Source: Enterococcus florum (lineage in GTDB: Bacteria > Bacillota > Bacilli > Lactobacillales > Enterococcaceae). Taken from it: a stretch of DNA of 64,000 nt. The position numbers were made by a program, and so were the translations under genes. Each line of letters opens with the position of its first letter. The first letter of the stretch is position 1. The stretch is taken from contig NZ_BJCC01000017.1 of NCBI RefSeq assembly GCF_004309355.1, positions 1 through 64,000 on the forward strand, in the 5' to 3' direction. The notes under the pieces were generated by a model, which was not told the DNA's origin, did not search any database, and saw nothing but the letters and a program-made list of their open reading frames with translations. Shown in pieces: positions 30,776-39,747 of the stretch.

Positions 30776-31531
30776 TTAAAAATCTTGCCACTCATCGTCT
30801 TCTTTAGGTTGGTCTTTGCCTTGGTCATAAGGGTTACCCGGAAAGTCCTTCTCCCAAAAATCACGGCGGAAATCTTTATGAGGTCCTCTTGGAAAATCGT
30901 GCGCACCGGGACCTCCATGACCTCGACCAGGACCATGTCCTGGTCCAAAGAAAGGATGATGGCCCATTTCTTTGCGCATTTTGTCCTTGAGTTGCCGACG
31001 TTCCTCTCGAGATAGAGTGTGCCAGTTTTCAAAACCCTCAAATTGCTGGCGGAAATCCTGCATCTGACGCAGACGATCCATCGGGTCCACAAAACGATCC
31101 GCTTGCTTTTGAAACTCTTCTTCCCAGCCATCCGCGATTTTCCCTAACAGGTCAAGAAACTCCTTGCGTTCCTCTTCGGTCAAACCCGCGAAAAAGGCTT
31201 CACTTAACTCATCGGCTTCGCCATTCAAACTGGCCACCTTTTCACGTCCTTGGTCTGTCAAAAAAACCCGTTTGATGCGGCGATCATTTTCTTCTTCTTT
31301 TCGTAGAATATCTCCATTGTTTTCCATCTTCTTCAACAATTCCGCTAAAGAGCTAGGGCGTATATCTAAAATCTCCGCCAACTGGCTTTGGATCAACCCG
31401 TCTTCCTTCTCCAAAATCGCCAGTACCCGCAGCTGTCCGGTCAAGCGTTGCTGCTTTTTACTCATAAAGGCACCACTGGCTGCACTGACAAAACGCAATC
31501 GTTTCATTAAATCATCGGTAAATGTACTCAT
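30776..31531 (-). CDS. MarR family regulator with Gly/His-rich tail
   Basis: The protein has 251 residues. The MarR winged helix occupies about 1-140 (LTGQLRVLAILEKEDGLIQSQLAE, KEENDRRIKRVFLTDQGRE). Then comes an unusual tail of about 60 residues rich in Gly, His, Pro, Phe and Asp (around 190-250), which could bind metal or be unstructured. Its promoter carries two copies of a perfect palindrome, so it is almost certainly autoregulated. The target beyond itself is unclear. Confidence 0.87.
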   Translation of the reverse strand: MSTFTDDLMKRLRFVSAASGAFMSKKQQRLTGQLRVLAILEKEDGLIQSQLAEILDIRPSSLAELLKKMENNGDILRKEEENDRRIKRVFLTDQGREKVASLNGEADELSEAFFAGLTEEERKEFLDLLGKIADGWEEEFQKQADRFVDPMDRLRQMQDFRQQFEGFENWHTLSREERRQLKDKMRKEMGHHPFFGPGHGPGRGHGGPGAHDFPRGPHKDFRRDFWEKDFPGNPYDQGKDQPKEDDEWQDF

Positions 31532-31557
31532 GATTATCCCTCTTTTTTCATTTTTAT

Positions 31558-31614
31558 TTCGGTACCGAACTTTATTACCCTTGTATTATAGTTCGGTACC
31601 GAATCGTTTGTCAA
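31558..31614 (-). promoter_or_regulatory. MarR promoter with two identical palindromic operators
   Basis: On the minus strand TTGACA (31609-31614), an 18-base spacer and TATAAT (31585-31590) form the promoter. TTCGGTACCGAA occurs within the spacer (about 31592-31603) and again just downstream of the -10 (31558-31569). The centres are 34 bases apart. This is the layout of tight repression. Confidence 0.88.
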
Positions 31615-31728
31615 CTCTTTTTGACGATTTTCTGTTTTTCTTGTTTTTTTGAGGTCGAAAGCGGATCAAATAAGGATTCCCTGCTATAATAGAGGAGTTG
31701 TGCTACATTGGATGCAGGAGATGTTAAA

Positions 31729-33534
31729 ATGAAGGATTTAAAAAATAGCTTTGTCCATCTGTTCCGCTTTTTAAAGGATACGATGGCTTATTTCCGAGAT
31801 GTGCTGCTGTTGCACGGCTTCATGCTGTTTGTACTGTTGCCGCTTTTGACCAGTTTGATCAAATTTATTTTGCGGCAGGGACACATTTCTTATTTGTCTT
31901 ATGACACGATCGGGATTATCTTGCGGGACCATCCTGGGGTATTGCTTTCGTTGCTTGCAGTCTTGTTGGCGATCATGATAGGGGTCTTTTTCGAATTCAC
32001 CTTTTTGCTGATCAGCGTCTTTTTTATTAAAAAGAACGAGCCGATCTCTTTGAGTCAGCTCCTGACCGGAACTCTGATTCAACTGAAAAAGCTTCGCGTC
32101 TCCACTATTTTGTTCTTTCTGGTTTATTTTTTGCTGGTGTTGCCGTTTGGCGGATTGAATTTTAATTCGGATCTCTTGGCAAAGGTCAAAATCCCTGCGT
32201 TTCTTTTGGATTATCTCTTTGCCAACCGAGTACCGATCATTGCTGCAGCTGCGGGGATCTATCTGATTCTATTCTATTTTTCGATTCGTTTGATCTTTGC
32301 ACTGCCGGAAATGATTTTGCGAGATCGCCGCTTTGCCCAAGCGGTCAAAGAAAGCTGGCGGACGACCAAAGGCTGGAATTTTCTCCGGCTTTTCGGGCAG
32401 TTTGTGCTGATCGGCGGATCGGTGTCCTTATTGTCCTCATTAGGATACGGCGTTGTCATTTTTTTACAGAGCCTGATCGAAACACACCTTGCCACCTACG
32501 CCTTGCCAAGTGCTGTGATTGCGATGACGGTCATGCAATTTATTTTTTTAGCGACGATCGTTTTGTCAACGGTGGGGATTTTCTATATCACCGTTAGTTT
32601 TATGGACGACTTAGGACTGTTGGTTATCCTGCCGACCTGGTTTAAACAGTCGGCGGATGAACCGAAGCCCGTCTGGTCATTAGGAAAGGTCGCACTATTT
32701 CTCGTCATCACACTGCTGTTTGGGATTGGTGTTGGTTCCTACAACACCAATTATTTAAGCAATTACTCGCTTAAAAAGCCGCTGACCATTTCCCATCGCG
32801 GAGTCTCTGAAGGCAATGGTGTCCAAAACAGCCTAGCCGCCTTAGCCAAAACCAGTCAACTGCAGCCAGCCTTCGTGGAGATGGATGTACAGGAGACCAA
32901 GGACAAGCAGTTTGTTGTGATGCATGACTTTCATCTTAAAGAATTAACGGGTATCGATAAGCGTCCGAACCAGCTGACTTTAAAGGAATTAGAGCAATTG
33001 AACGTCAGAGAGAGTGACCAGACCGAACCGGTAGTGTCCTTCGATGACTATTTAACAAAAGCAGAACAATTGGATCAACCCTTACTGATCGAAATTAAAG
33101 CGACTCCACAGGACAGTCCAGATATGGTCGATCGCTTCATTCAGAAGTATAAGGACACGATTTTGCGCCATGACTATATCTTGCACACCTTGGATTTTGA
33201 TGTGGCTGCTCAGCTGAAGGAAAAGGTTCCCGCCTTCTTCGTCGGTTATGTGATGCCCTTCAATATCGTCGGACCGCCTGTTTCCAATGTAGATTTTTTT
33301 ACAATGGAACATACCACGCTGAATCGAAACTTTATCGATGCTGCACATGATGACGGCAAAGAAGTGTTTGCATGGACGGTGAACGACGAGGACACGATGA
33401 CGCGGATGATGTTTTATGGTGTGGACGGGATCGTGACAGACAATCTATCGTTATTGAATCACACGATCCAGCAAGACTTGACAGATCCCACATACTCAGA
33501 CAAATTGTTCTATTTTATTACTGGAATTGGATAA
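31729..33534 (+). CDS. Glycerophosphodiester phosphodiesterase with N-terminal membrane domain
   Basis: The protein has 601 residues. About 340 hydrophobic residues form several membrane helices (a GDPD membrane domain), followed by the GDPD TIM barrel with HRGVSEGNG, VEMDV, VMHDFHLKELTG and VDGIVTDN. It hydrolyses glycerophosphodiesters such as lipid headgroups or teichoic-acid parts; the catalytic part probably faces outside. The usual Glu of the EN motif is Gln (VQNS), which I recall as common in this membrane subfamily. The ATG at 31729 has GGAG eight bases upstream. Confidence 0.87.
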   Translation: MKDLKNSFVHLFRFLKDTMAYFRDVLLLHGFMLFVLLPLLTSLIKFILRQGHISYLSYDTIGIILRDHPGVLLSLLAVLLAIMIGVFFEFTFLLISVFFIKKNEPISLSQLLTGTLIQLKKLRVSTILFFLVYFLLVLPFGGLNFNSDLLAKVKIPAFLLDYLFANRVPIIAAAAGIYLILFYFSIRLIFALPEMILRDRRFAQAVKESWRTTKGWNFLRLFGQFVLIGGSVSLLSSLGYGVVIFLQSLIETHLATYALPSAVIAMTVMQFIFLATIVLSTVGIFYITVSFMDDLGLLVILPTWFKQSADEPKPVWSLGKVALFLVITLLFGIGVGSYNTNYLSNYSLKKPLTISHRGVSEGNGVQNSLAALAKTSQLQPAFVEMDVQETKDKQFVVMHDFHLKELTGIDKRPNQLTLKELEQLNVRESDQTEPVVSFDDYLTKAEQLDQPLLIEIKATPQDSPDMVDRFIQKYKDTILRHDYILHTLDFDVAAQLKEKVPAFFVGYVMPFNIVGPPVSNVDFFTMEHTTLNRNFIDAAHDDGKEVFAWTVNDEDTMTRMMFYGVDGIVTDNLSLLNHTIQQDLTDPTYSDKLFYFITGIG

Positions 33535-33536
33535 AT

Positions 33537-33574
33537 CAAAAAGGCTGTGACATTCACTGTCATAGCCTTTTTGG
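33537..33574. terminator. Bidirectional terminator
   Basis: AAAAAGGCTGTGACA and TGTCATAGCCTTTTT form the stem between the convergent GDPD and PTS genes. Confidence 0.88.
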
Positions 33575-33575
33575 T

Positions 33576-35072
33576 CTATTCACTTTTTAGGATTTGATTG
33601 ATTTCCTGACTATACAGATCTGCTTTCCCGCCGAAGACAGCTTGGATCCCGCCGCCAATCTCTAGAACAGCCACCGCACCCAGCGCTTGGATGCGTTTCT
33701 TATCCACGATCGTATTGTCTACCACGGCTACTCTCAGGCGAGTTGCGCAAGCCTCCACGCTCAGAATATTTTCTTTTCCGCCCAATGCCTCAATGATGAT
33801 CAAGGATTCTTCGTGCAAAGAACTGCCACCCGCTGTCGGCACCGCGTTTTCTGTCTCATCCATTTCCTCCATTCCAGGAATTGCCACGCTGAATTTTTTG
33901 ATAAAGAAGCTGAAAACGATGTAGTATATCCCTGCCCAAATCAAGCCGATCGGAATCACATACAGCCAGTGTGTTCTGGCCTCTCCCTGAAATACCCCGA
34001 ACAGCAGGAAGTCGATCAAACCGCCAGAGAACGAATTCCCGATACGTACCTGCAGCAAATCGGCGACAAAGAAAGAGCACCCGTCTAGAAAGGCATGGAT
34101 TACATACAACCACGGCGCACTGAATAAAAACATGTATTCGATCGGTTCAGTGATCCCTGTTAAAAACGAAGTCAATGCACCACTGACATACAAGCCGCTG
34201 CTTTGATTGCGGTTGGCTTTGGGAATGGCACGATACATCGCCAAACATGCTGCTGGCAATCCAAACATCATCGTTGCGAAACGTCCGGCAAAGAAGCGCG
34301 TCCCGTAAGTAAACAAGCCCGTGTGGTTCGCATCGGCCAGTTGGGCAAAGAAAATGTTTTGCGCACCAACGATTTGTTCGCCAGCGACCATTTCAGTACC
34401 ACCTAGGGAAGTATACCAAAACATCGGATAGATCGTGTGATGCAGTCCTACCGCACCGGTTAAACGCAGCAAGAACCCGTAAAGGAAGGTTCCGAAGCTG
34501 CCCATTTGCGCAACGGCCTCCCCGACACTTACCAACACTTGTTGGATCGGCGGCCAAATCAGAAAGAAAATCACTCCGATGAAGATCGCAGCTAAAGAAG
34601 AAACGATCGGAATAAACCGCGATCCGCCAAAAAAGCCTAAAAATCTTGGCAATTCGATTTTACGATAACGATTGTGTAAAAAGGCGACCGTTCCGCCGAT
34701 CACAATCGAGCCAACAACTCCCGTATCGATGGTATTATCTGGCGAAAATAATTGCAGCAGCCCACTGATCGTTGCGGTATAAACAAGAAAAGAAACCCCA
34801 CCGGCCAACCCAGCCGTTCCTTTGTCTCCATTGGCCAAGCCAACAGCCAATCCAATTGCAAAAATAAGTGCTAAATTACTGAATACAGCATTTCCGGCTG
34901 TGCTCATGATCGTCAAGATCGTTTGCAGCCATGCTTGATCCAGCCAAGGATACGCCTGGATCGCACTGGCATTCGATAATGCTCCACCGATCCCCAACAA
35001 CAAACCGGCTGCCGGAAGAATCGCGATCGGCAACATGAATGCACGCCCTAACTGTGAAAACTTTTTAAACAT
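33576..35072 (-). CDS. PTS EIICB, glucose/N-acetylglucosamine family
   Basis: The 498-residue permease has an EIIC of the glucose family (about 1-400, including GITEPIEYMF) and EIIB with the phosphorylated cysteine in EACATRLR. There is no EIIA domain. It lies 48 bases after nanE with AGGAGGG, so it probably brings in N-acetylmannosamine or a sialic-acid-derived amino sugar as a 6-phosphate. The sugar is inferred from nanE, not from the permease itself. Confidence 0.88.
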   Translation of the reverse strand: MFKKFSQLGRAFMLPIAILPAAGLLLGIGGALSNASAIQAYPWLDQAWLQTILTIMSTAGNAVFSNLALIFAIGLAVGLANGDKGTAGLAGGVSFLVYTATISGLLQLFSPDNTIDTGVVGSIVIGGTVAFLHNRYRKIELPRFLGFFGGSRFIPIVSSLAAIFIGVIFFLIWPPIQQVLVSVGEAVAQMGSFGTFLYGFLLRLTGAVGLHHTIYPMFWYTSLGGTEMVAGEQIVGAQNIFFAQLADANHTGLFTYGTRFFAGRFATMMFGLPAACLAMYRAIPKANRNQSSGLYVSGALTSFLTGITEPIEYMFLFSAPWLYVIHAFLDGCSFFVADLLQVRIGNSFSGGLIDFLLFGVFQGEARTHWLYVIPIGLIWAGIYYIVFSFFIKKFSVAIPGMEEMDETENAVPTAGGSSLHEESLIIIEALGGKENILSVEACATRLRVAVVDNTIVDKKRIQALGAVAVLEIGGGIQAVFGGKADLYSQEINQILKSE

Positions 35073-35120
35073 AATTTCCCTCCTATTGTTTTGATCAACG
35101 GCAGCAGTATCCTCCGCCGT

Positions 35121-35813
35121 TTATTCTGAAACCGCAGCAATAAAGCGAGCGGCGATCTCCTGTGGTCGTGTAATAGCACTTCCAACAACGATCCCTGCGA
35201 CACCAAGCTTTTTAATAGCTTTTACATGGTCAGGGGTATGAACCTTTCCTTCTGCGATCACCTGGATACCAGTAGTCACTAGGCGTTCGATTAACTGAAA
35301 ATCTGGTTCATCTCTAGGTGCGCTTTCTTCGGTATAGCCCGCAAGTGTCGTCCCCACGAAATCCACTCCGGCTTCCCAAGCAGCGACCCCTTCTTCGTAA
35401 GTCGCAATATCTGCCATCAGCAGAACCTTCGGGTGTTTTTCTCGAATAGCTTGAATATTTTCTGCAACCGTCCGGCCATCATGTCGCTCACGATTAGTGC
35501 AATCTAAAGCGATGACAGCCACTCCTGCATGGGCCAGTTCATCGACTTCCTTCATGGTAGCTGTGATGAAGGGCTTTTGCGGTGGGTATTCTTTTTTGAT
35601 GATCCCGATGATTGGCAGCTCTGTCACCGCTTGAATCTCTCGAATATCCCGAATCGAATTCGCACGTATCCCGACAGCTCCAGCCCGTTCTGCTGCCTTA
35701 GCCATCAAGGGCATTACACCGCCTGTTTCAGTATAGAGCGCTTCGCCCGGAAGAGCCTGACATGAAACAATGATACCGTCTTTGAATTGTTTCAATAACT
35801 CATTTTTCTCCAT
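35121..35813 (-). CDS. nanE: N-acetylmannosamine-6-phosphate 2-epimerase
   Basis: The 230-residue TIM-barrel enzyme converts ManNAc-6-P to GlcNAc-6-P. Recognised segments are [55 protein letters not shown] and AEGKVHTP. The ATG at 35813 follows AGGGAG; the frame runs back to 35945, but that stretch is the promoter. It is the first gene of a two-gene operon with the PTS and is divergent from an RpiR regulator. Confidence 0.93.
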   Translation of the reverse strand: MEKNELLKQFKDGIIVSCQALPGEALYTETGGVMPLMAKAAERAGAVGIRANSIRDIREIQAVTELPIIGIIKKEYPPQKPFITATMKEVDELAHAGVAVIALDCTNRERHDGRTVAENIQAIREKHPKVLLMADIATYEEGVAAWEAGVDFVGTTLAGYTEESAPRDEPDFQLIERLVTTGIQVIAEGKVHTPDHVKAIKKLGVAGIVVGSAITRPQEIAARFIAAVSE

Positions 35814-35833
35814 AAAATTCTCCCTAAATAATA

Positions 35834-35931
35834 TTTTGGAGAACCATTCTCCAAAAAGAATATAGCATACTCCTCCAAAAATGTAAATATGGAGGAGATG
35901 ATTTGACAAAATTTCCAATTCACTAGAAAAT
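35834..35931. promoter_or_regulatory. Divergent nanE/rpiR promoters with inverted repeats
   Basis: For nanE (minus): TTTACA (35882-35887), 17 bases, TATATT (35859-35864). For the RpiR gene (plus): TTGACA (35903-35908), 17 bases, GAAAAT (35926-35931). Just downstream of the nanE start site, TTTTGGAGAA and TTCTCCAAAA form a perfect 10-3-10 inverted repeat (35834-35856). A looser CTCCTCC...GGAGGAG pair (35870-35897) covers the nanE core promoter. These are likely sites for the RpiR regulator. Confidence 0.75.
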
Positions 35932-35963
35932 AGAGGAGAATGCAAAAGAATGGATGTGCAAAG

Positions 35964-36776
35964 ATGGGCTATTTAGAAACGATTCGCGCCAACTATGAAA
36001 ACCTGACCAAATCGGAAAAAAAGGTTGCCGACTACATTGTTTCCACTGGGGACAAGCTGCATCAGCAAACCTTATCGGATATCAAAAAAGCCACCATGGT
36101 AGGGGATGCTACCATCGTGCGCTTCTGTCAAAAAATGGGCTACAGCGGCTTTTCTGACCTGAAAATCGCCATTGCTAAGGAAGAACTTAACAATCCGGAA
36201 TCGACCGAGTCATCCTTTGTCAAACGTGTAGAAAAAAAATTAGCCAATGCCATCAAGGATACCAGCTCCTTGGCAGACGAAAAAAAAATGAAAGAGGCAG
36301 CCAGCTTCATCAATCAAGCCAAAAATATCTATATTTATGGTGTCGGCTCCAGTGGTATCACAGCATTGGATATGGAATCACGTTTTTTGCGCGGGGGGCT
36401 GCGGGTCAAAGCGATCACCGATCCGCATTATCAAATGATGAATGCCTCCTTATTCACACAAGAAGATTTGGTGATCGGCATTACCTTGACCGGAAAAACC
36501 AAAGATATTTATGATGCACTGTCCGTTGCAAAGAAAAATGGTGCCAAAATCATCTCGATCTGTAATTATGTTCTGTCACCAGTCGCTCAAATCAGTGACG
36601 TCGTCTTACAGACAGCGATCGAGGAATATTTATTGAACGGCGGCTCTCTGACCGGGAAAATCTCTCAAATTTTCGCCATTGACCTGTTAATCACTTACTA
36701 TGAAAAAACCTACGGCATCAATGAGGACCAAATGCGCGAAAAAATCGCTCGAGAGATCGTGCATAAACAGCTGTAA
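35964..36776 (+). CDS. MurR/RpiR family regulator of the nanE/PTS operon
   Basis: The protein has 270 residues, with an N-terminal RpiR helix-turn-helix ([34 protein letters not shown]) and a SIS domain ([27 protein letters not shown]). An earlier ATG at 35940 sits on the predicted start of transcription and only one base after GGAG, so 35964 is preferred. It is divergent from nanE and probably senses an amino-sugar phosphate. Confidence 0.87.
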   Translation: MGYLETIRANYENLTKSEKKVADYIVSTGDKLHQQTLSDIKKATMVGDATIVRFCQKMGYSGFSDLKIAIAKEELNNPESTESSFVKRVEKKLANAIKDTSSLADEKKMKEAASFINQAKNIYIYGVGSSGITALDMESRFLRGGLRVKAITDPHYQMMNASLFTQEDLVIGITLTGKTKDIYDALSVAKKNGAKIISICNYVLSPVAQISDVVLQTAIEEYLLNGGSLTGKISQIFAIDLLITYYEKTYGINEDQMREKIAREIVHKQL

Positions 36777-36803
36777 GAAACGGTTTGGTCTATTTTACAC
36801 AAC

Positions 36804-36857
36804 AAAAAACCAGCGCTGGATCAGGCTTCACTTGATAATCCAGCGCTGGGTTTTTTA
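36804..36857. terminator. Bidirectional terminator
   Basis: CCAGCGCTGGAT and ATCCAGCGCTGG form a 12-bp perfect stem, itself containing a palindrome in each arm, with A/T runs on both sides. It serves the convergent RpiR and small-gene transcripts. Confidence 0.88.
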
Positions 36858-37040
36858 GTCTTCCCATCTATCCGAAACTTGTCTTTGAGGTTCCTCTAAT
36901 GGTGGGATTGCTTGATCATAGATTTTCTTATATCGGCGGTAATCTTCTTCCAAACAACGCAGAGATTCCTGCTGGTATTTGGTCGGACCGTTTTTTCGCA
37001 ATTCTCGGATGTAAAATGCAAGGCTGCTCCAGCTGTCCAA
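36855..37040 (-). CDS. Small uncharacterised protein
   Basis: The 61-residue charged, helical protein runs MDSWSSLAFYIRELRKNG to VSDRWED. The start is TTG at 37040, five bases after the stop of the preceding gene, with a poor ribosome site, so it relies on coupling if it is translated. It is the last of three small genes in one transcript. I do not recognise the family. Confidence 0.55.
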   Translation of the reverse strand: MDSWSSLAFYIRELRKNGPTKYQQESLRCLEEDYRRYKKIYDQAIPPLEEPQRQVSDRWED

Positions 37041-37045
37041 TTGCT

Positions 37046-37315
37046 TCAGGCGTCATGCATGTCTACCCCTTGGATCCATTTGTAATTGACGATCACTTTG
37101 CCATTGTAAGCAGTAATTTCTGTTTCTGATAAAGTCGAATCCTGAGAAATATCGACCAAGCAGCTGTGGGTGTACTTCTTCATGACTGTTCCTTTAAGCT
37201 GCCTGGAAGCTTCGGCAAACGCAAAAGTGATTTGATCACCGACTAAAAACTGGGTATTGTAACTATTTTCTTTCACTTCCATCAAGAAAGCAGGAGCGGT
37301 TTGGTTATAAGCCAT
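37046..37315 (-). CDS. DUF2187-like (YkvS-type) small protein
   Basis: The protein has 89 residues. The core VGDQITFAF...LKGTVMKKYTHSCLVDIS...KVIVNYKWI follows the DUF2187/YkvS pattern (GD.I.F...GTV.K...S.LVDIS....VVNHK.Y), a small KOW-like beta fold. Its start is preceded by GAGGGG and overlaps the end of the upstream small gene by 11 bases. It is the middle gene of a three-gene operon. The function is unknown. Confidence 0.68.
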   Translation of the reverse strand: MAYNQTAPAFLMEVKENSYNTQFLVGDQITFAFAEASRQLKGTVMKKYTHSCLVDISQDSTLSETEITAYNGKVIVNYKWIQGVDMHDA

Positions 37316-37541
37316 CTGTATACCCCTCTTCCAATTCCTTTAAGCTGGAAGAATTCTGAACAAGCTGCTTTCTTAACTGTTGGTAGCGTCTGCACCGTTC
37401 ACAGTCTTCGACCTCTCCGATCGGATGAGTTTGAGCCTGATGGGCCGATACGATCTCCGAGATGGCTCGAGCAATTATCCGATGCTTCACGCGCAGCTGT
37501 TGACGATGAACAACGATCCTGCTATTTTTGGTTTGATTCAT
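37305..37541 (-). CDS. Small protein with CxxC pair
   Basis: The 78-residue basic N-terminal half (RIVVHRQQLRVKHRIIARAISEIV) is followed by DCERCRRYQQLRKQL, with a single CxxC, and an acidic end. GGAGG lies seven bases before the ATG. It is the first gene of the three-gene operon and overlaps the next by 11 bases. One CxxC could join with another chain to bind zinc. I do not recognise the family. Confidence 0.62.
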   Translation of the reverse strand: MNQTKNSRIVVHRQQLRVKHRIIARAISEIVSAHQAQTHPIGEVEDCERCRRYQQLRKQLVQNSSSLKELEEGYTDGL

Positions 37542-37658
37542 GCGAACGCCTCCTAGTCTGATGCTTCTCTTTAGTTTAACTGACTAGAAGGAGTAGTCTT
37601 GAGATTTCTTAATAAATTCTTAACAAACGCGCAATCACACTGTCCTGCTCAAAAGGAC

Positions 37659-38609
37659 TTACTCCGCTTGTTTTATTACTTGATCGACGGTTTGAACAAA
37701 GCGTGAGATGAACGTATCCGAATCGATATCCAAACAGACCTGCGCATTTTTTTCCGTTTCTAGTAAACCAGGCAACGTACCGATCATACGTCCCGCTGAA
37801 ACGCCTGCTGTCTCTACTGTCAAATTGATTGGAAGGAGGTGCGTCGCCAGAGCTGGATCAAGCGCGATCGCTGCTGCCAGCGGATCATGCATGGCACCGC
37901 CGATATCCTGGTTTTCATATTCATTGGTGTAGTAATACTCTGCCATTTGAGCCATCACTTTTCCTGCAAAGGTTTCTGACTGTTTCCACGCTCGTATCGG
38001 GGCTCCTGAAATCAGTGTTTTCAAGGTCACGTCCAAACCGACGATCGTCACCGGAATACCACTTTCTAAAACATAGTTTGCGGCTAACGGATCGTTGTAG
38101 ATATTGGCCTCTGCAAATTTCGTACTGTTTCCAGGAACCGTCAGTGCACCGCCCATGATGACGATACGACCGATCGTTTCAATGGCTGCTTTTTCCAGTT
38201 GGATCGCTTCTGCTAAATTCGTCATTGGTCCGGTAGCCACTAAAATCAAATCTTGTCCATATTGCTTGGCTGCCTCGATCAAGAATTGACTACCTGTTTG
38301 CAACTCCTTTTTTCGTTTTGAACGTGGAAGAGCCACATTGCCTAACCCATTTTGACCGTGAACGCGCAAGACCAAGTCAGATAATCGATACTTTGTGGCT
38401 CCCCACGGATGCGCAGCACCTTCGAAGACAGGGATCGTTTCATTTCCGAAGAGATCTAATAGGTCCAACGTGTTTTCTGTTGCTCTTTCAACCAGCACAT
38501 TGCCGAAGGTCGTGGTGACCCCGATCAACTCAGCCTCTTGGCCTAACACATAAGCCAAAGCTAACGCATCATCGATGCCTGTATCTAAGTCCAAAATGAT
38601 TTTTTTCAT
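37659..38609 (-). CDS. Inosine/uridine-preferring nucleoside hydrolase
   Basis: The 316-residue protein carries the calcium-binding DLDTGIDDALAL (about 6-17), the defining motif of nucleoside N-ribohydrolases, and later VIMGGAL, AEANIYNDP and MHDPLAAAIAL with the second metal and ribose ligands. It cleaves nucleosides to base and ribose for salvage. The ATG at 38609 follows AGGAGG. It appears monocistronic. The base preference cannot be read. Confidence 0.9.
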   Translation of the reverse strand: MKKIILDLDTGIDDALALAYVLGQEAELIGVTTTFGNVLVERATENTLDLLDLFGNETIPVFEGAAHPWGATKYRLSDLVLRVHGQNGLGNVALPRSKRKKELQTGSQFLIEAAKQYGQDLILVATGPMTNLAEAIQLEKAAIETIGRIVIMGGALTVPGNSTKFAEANIYNDPLAANYVLESGIPVTIVGLDVTLKTLISGAPIRAWKQSETFAGKVMAQMAEYYYTNEYENQDIGGAMHDPLAAAIALDPALATHLLPINLTVETAGVSAGRMIGTLPGLLETEKNAQVCLDIDSDTFISRFVQTVDQVIKQAE

Positions 38610-38695
38610 ACGCGCCTCCTGTTTATTCGCTACCTCCAGTGTATCCGAAAAAAAGCAGAACATCCAAGAGTTTCTCCCGATGTTCTGCCAATTGT

Positions 38696-39166
38696 CTATG
38701 TGCTTTTTTCAACCGGAACATACATTTCCGTCAAGCATTCGTCTGGTTTCTGCCGTTCCTCGTTCAAGTAATGATAGTAGATCCCGCCTGCAGCGCGGTA
38801 ATTGTTTGTTGGCACCCATTTAAGCAGCGCTTCTAAAGTGGAGTCTTGCTTTTCATACGCGCCGCAGTCAATAGTCCGCACCACTGTTTGCGCTGGCAAA
38901 ACCTTACTCTCCACCAGCTCAGAACCGGGTACTTCTACTGGTACCTGCAAGCTGATCTCAACATCCAATGCCTTCAGATCGACATTATGGAAACAAACGA
39001 TCGGTCCGCTACTGGGAAAGATTTCTTGTCTTTCAATCAACGTATTTATTGCTGTCAATGCTTCTCCCATCAATGGCCCATACTCCGTGAAAAAGTCAAT
39101 CGTTTTCCGCACAGAGACTACGTGTCTGGCCGGCAGCTGACAAAGCGTTATTTTGGCGATTTTCAT
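38696..39166 (-). CDS. GyrI-like/AraC effector-binding domain protein
   Basis: The 156-residue protein looks like a stand-alone GyrI-like small-molecule-binding domain (PARHVVSVRKT near the start, VVRTIDCGAYEKQDSTLEALLKWV later, YVPVEKS at the end). No DNA-binding domain is present. GGAGG lies nine bases before the ATG. The start lies inside the 3' end of the DUF3788 gene (71-base overlap). It may bind a drug or cationic ligand. Confidence 0.77.
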   Translation of the reverse strand: MKIAKITLCQLPARHVVSVRKTIDFFTEYGPLMGEALTAINTLIERQEIFPSSGPIVCFHNVDLKALDVEISLQVPVEVPGSELVESKVLPAQTVVRTIDCGAYEKQDSTLEALLKWVPTNNYRAAGGIYYHYLNEERQKPDECLTEMYVPVEKST

Positions 39167-39617
39167 TGATACAATCCTCCATGTTTATCTGATGTTTTGG
39201 CTTTCGGCGCAAAGAAATCAGCTTGACTGCATCCTCCAGCATAGAAACTGAGTGAATCGACAGCATCAGCCATTTCGCACCTTGCCCTGTTTTGGTTTGA
39301 CGGAACAGTTCCTGTGTTTCGAGTGTCAATACCGGCAAGATTTCTTCCGCCTGCGGCATCTCTTTGCGCCCTACAACGATCAATGCAGTAAAGCGGCCTG
39401 TTTCAGGATACAGCGTGCACAAGGATTTTCCTGCTTTGCTGTACTTGACATTCCATCCCGGCCGCATGGAGCAGCCGCTATAAGCAAATTGAGGCTGCGT
39501 CTCGTAGGCCGCCTGCAAATACTGGTGAAAGGTCTTCCAGAGAGGGTTCTGAATAAATTCTGTCATTTCCAAAAATGTCGGTTGTTGTTCTTTTGCAAAA
39601 CGTTGGCACCACTTCAT
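39096..39617 (-). CDS. DUF3788-like protein
   Basis: The protein has 173 residues. PLWKTFHQYLQAAYETQPQF, WNVKYSKAGKSLCTLYP and GRFTALIVVGRKE match my memory of DUF3788. The family body seems to end at about residue 143 (ISLRRKPK). The last 30 residues run through the ribosome site and start of the next gene and look accidental, as if the original stop were lost. AAAGGAAAG precedes the ATG. Confidence 0.7.
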   Translation of the reverse strand: MKWCQRFAKEQQPTFLEMTEFIQNPLWKTFHQYLQAAYETQPQFAYSGCSMRPGWNVKYSKAGKSLCTLYPETGRFTALIVVGRKEMPQAEEILPVLTLETQELFRQTKTGQGAKWLMLSIHSVSMLEDAVKLISLRRKPKHQINMEDCINENRQNNALSAAGQTRSLCAEND

Positions 39618-39699
39618 ATCGATCTTTCCTTTCTGCTGCTTTCGTTCTAGTGTAGCCTTTTTTAATCCTTCCGGCTTGTCTCTCTATGCTCTTTTTTGT

Positions 39700-39731
39700 C
39701 AAAAAAAGAAGCTGACTCCAAAAAGCCAGCT
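39700..39731 (-). terminator. Terminator after the VOC gene
   Basis: On the minus strand AGCTGGC and GTCAGCT form a stem with one wobble, followed by TCTTTTTTT. Confidence 0.7.
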
Positions 39732-39747
39732 CCTGCATAGCGTTGTT

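Noticed and set aside
35814-35945. N-terminal extension of nanE
   Set aside because: The stretch contains both divergent promoters and an inverted repeat, and the NanE family starts at the ATG at 35813.
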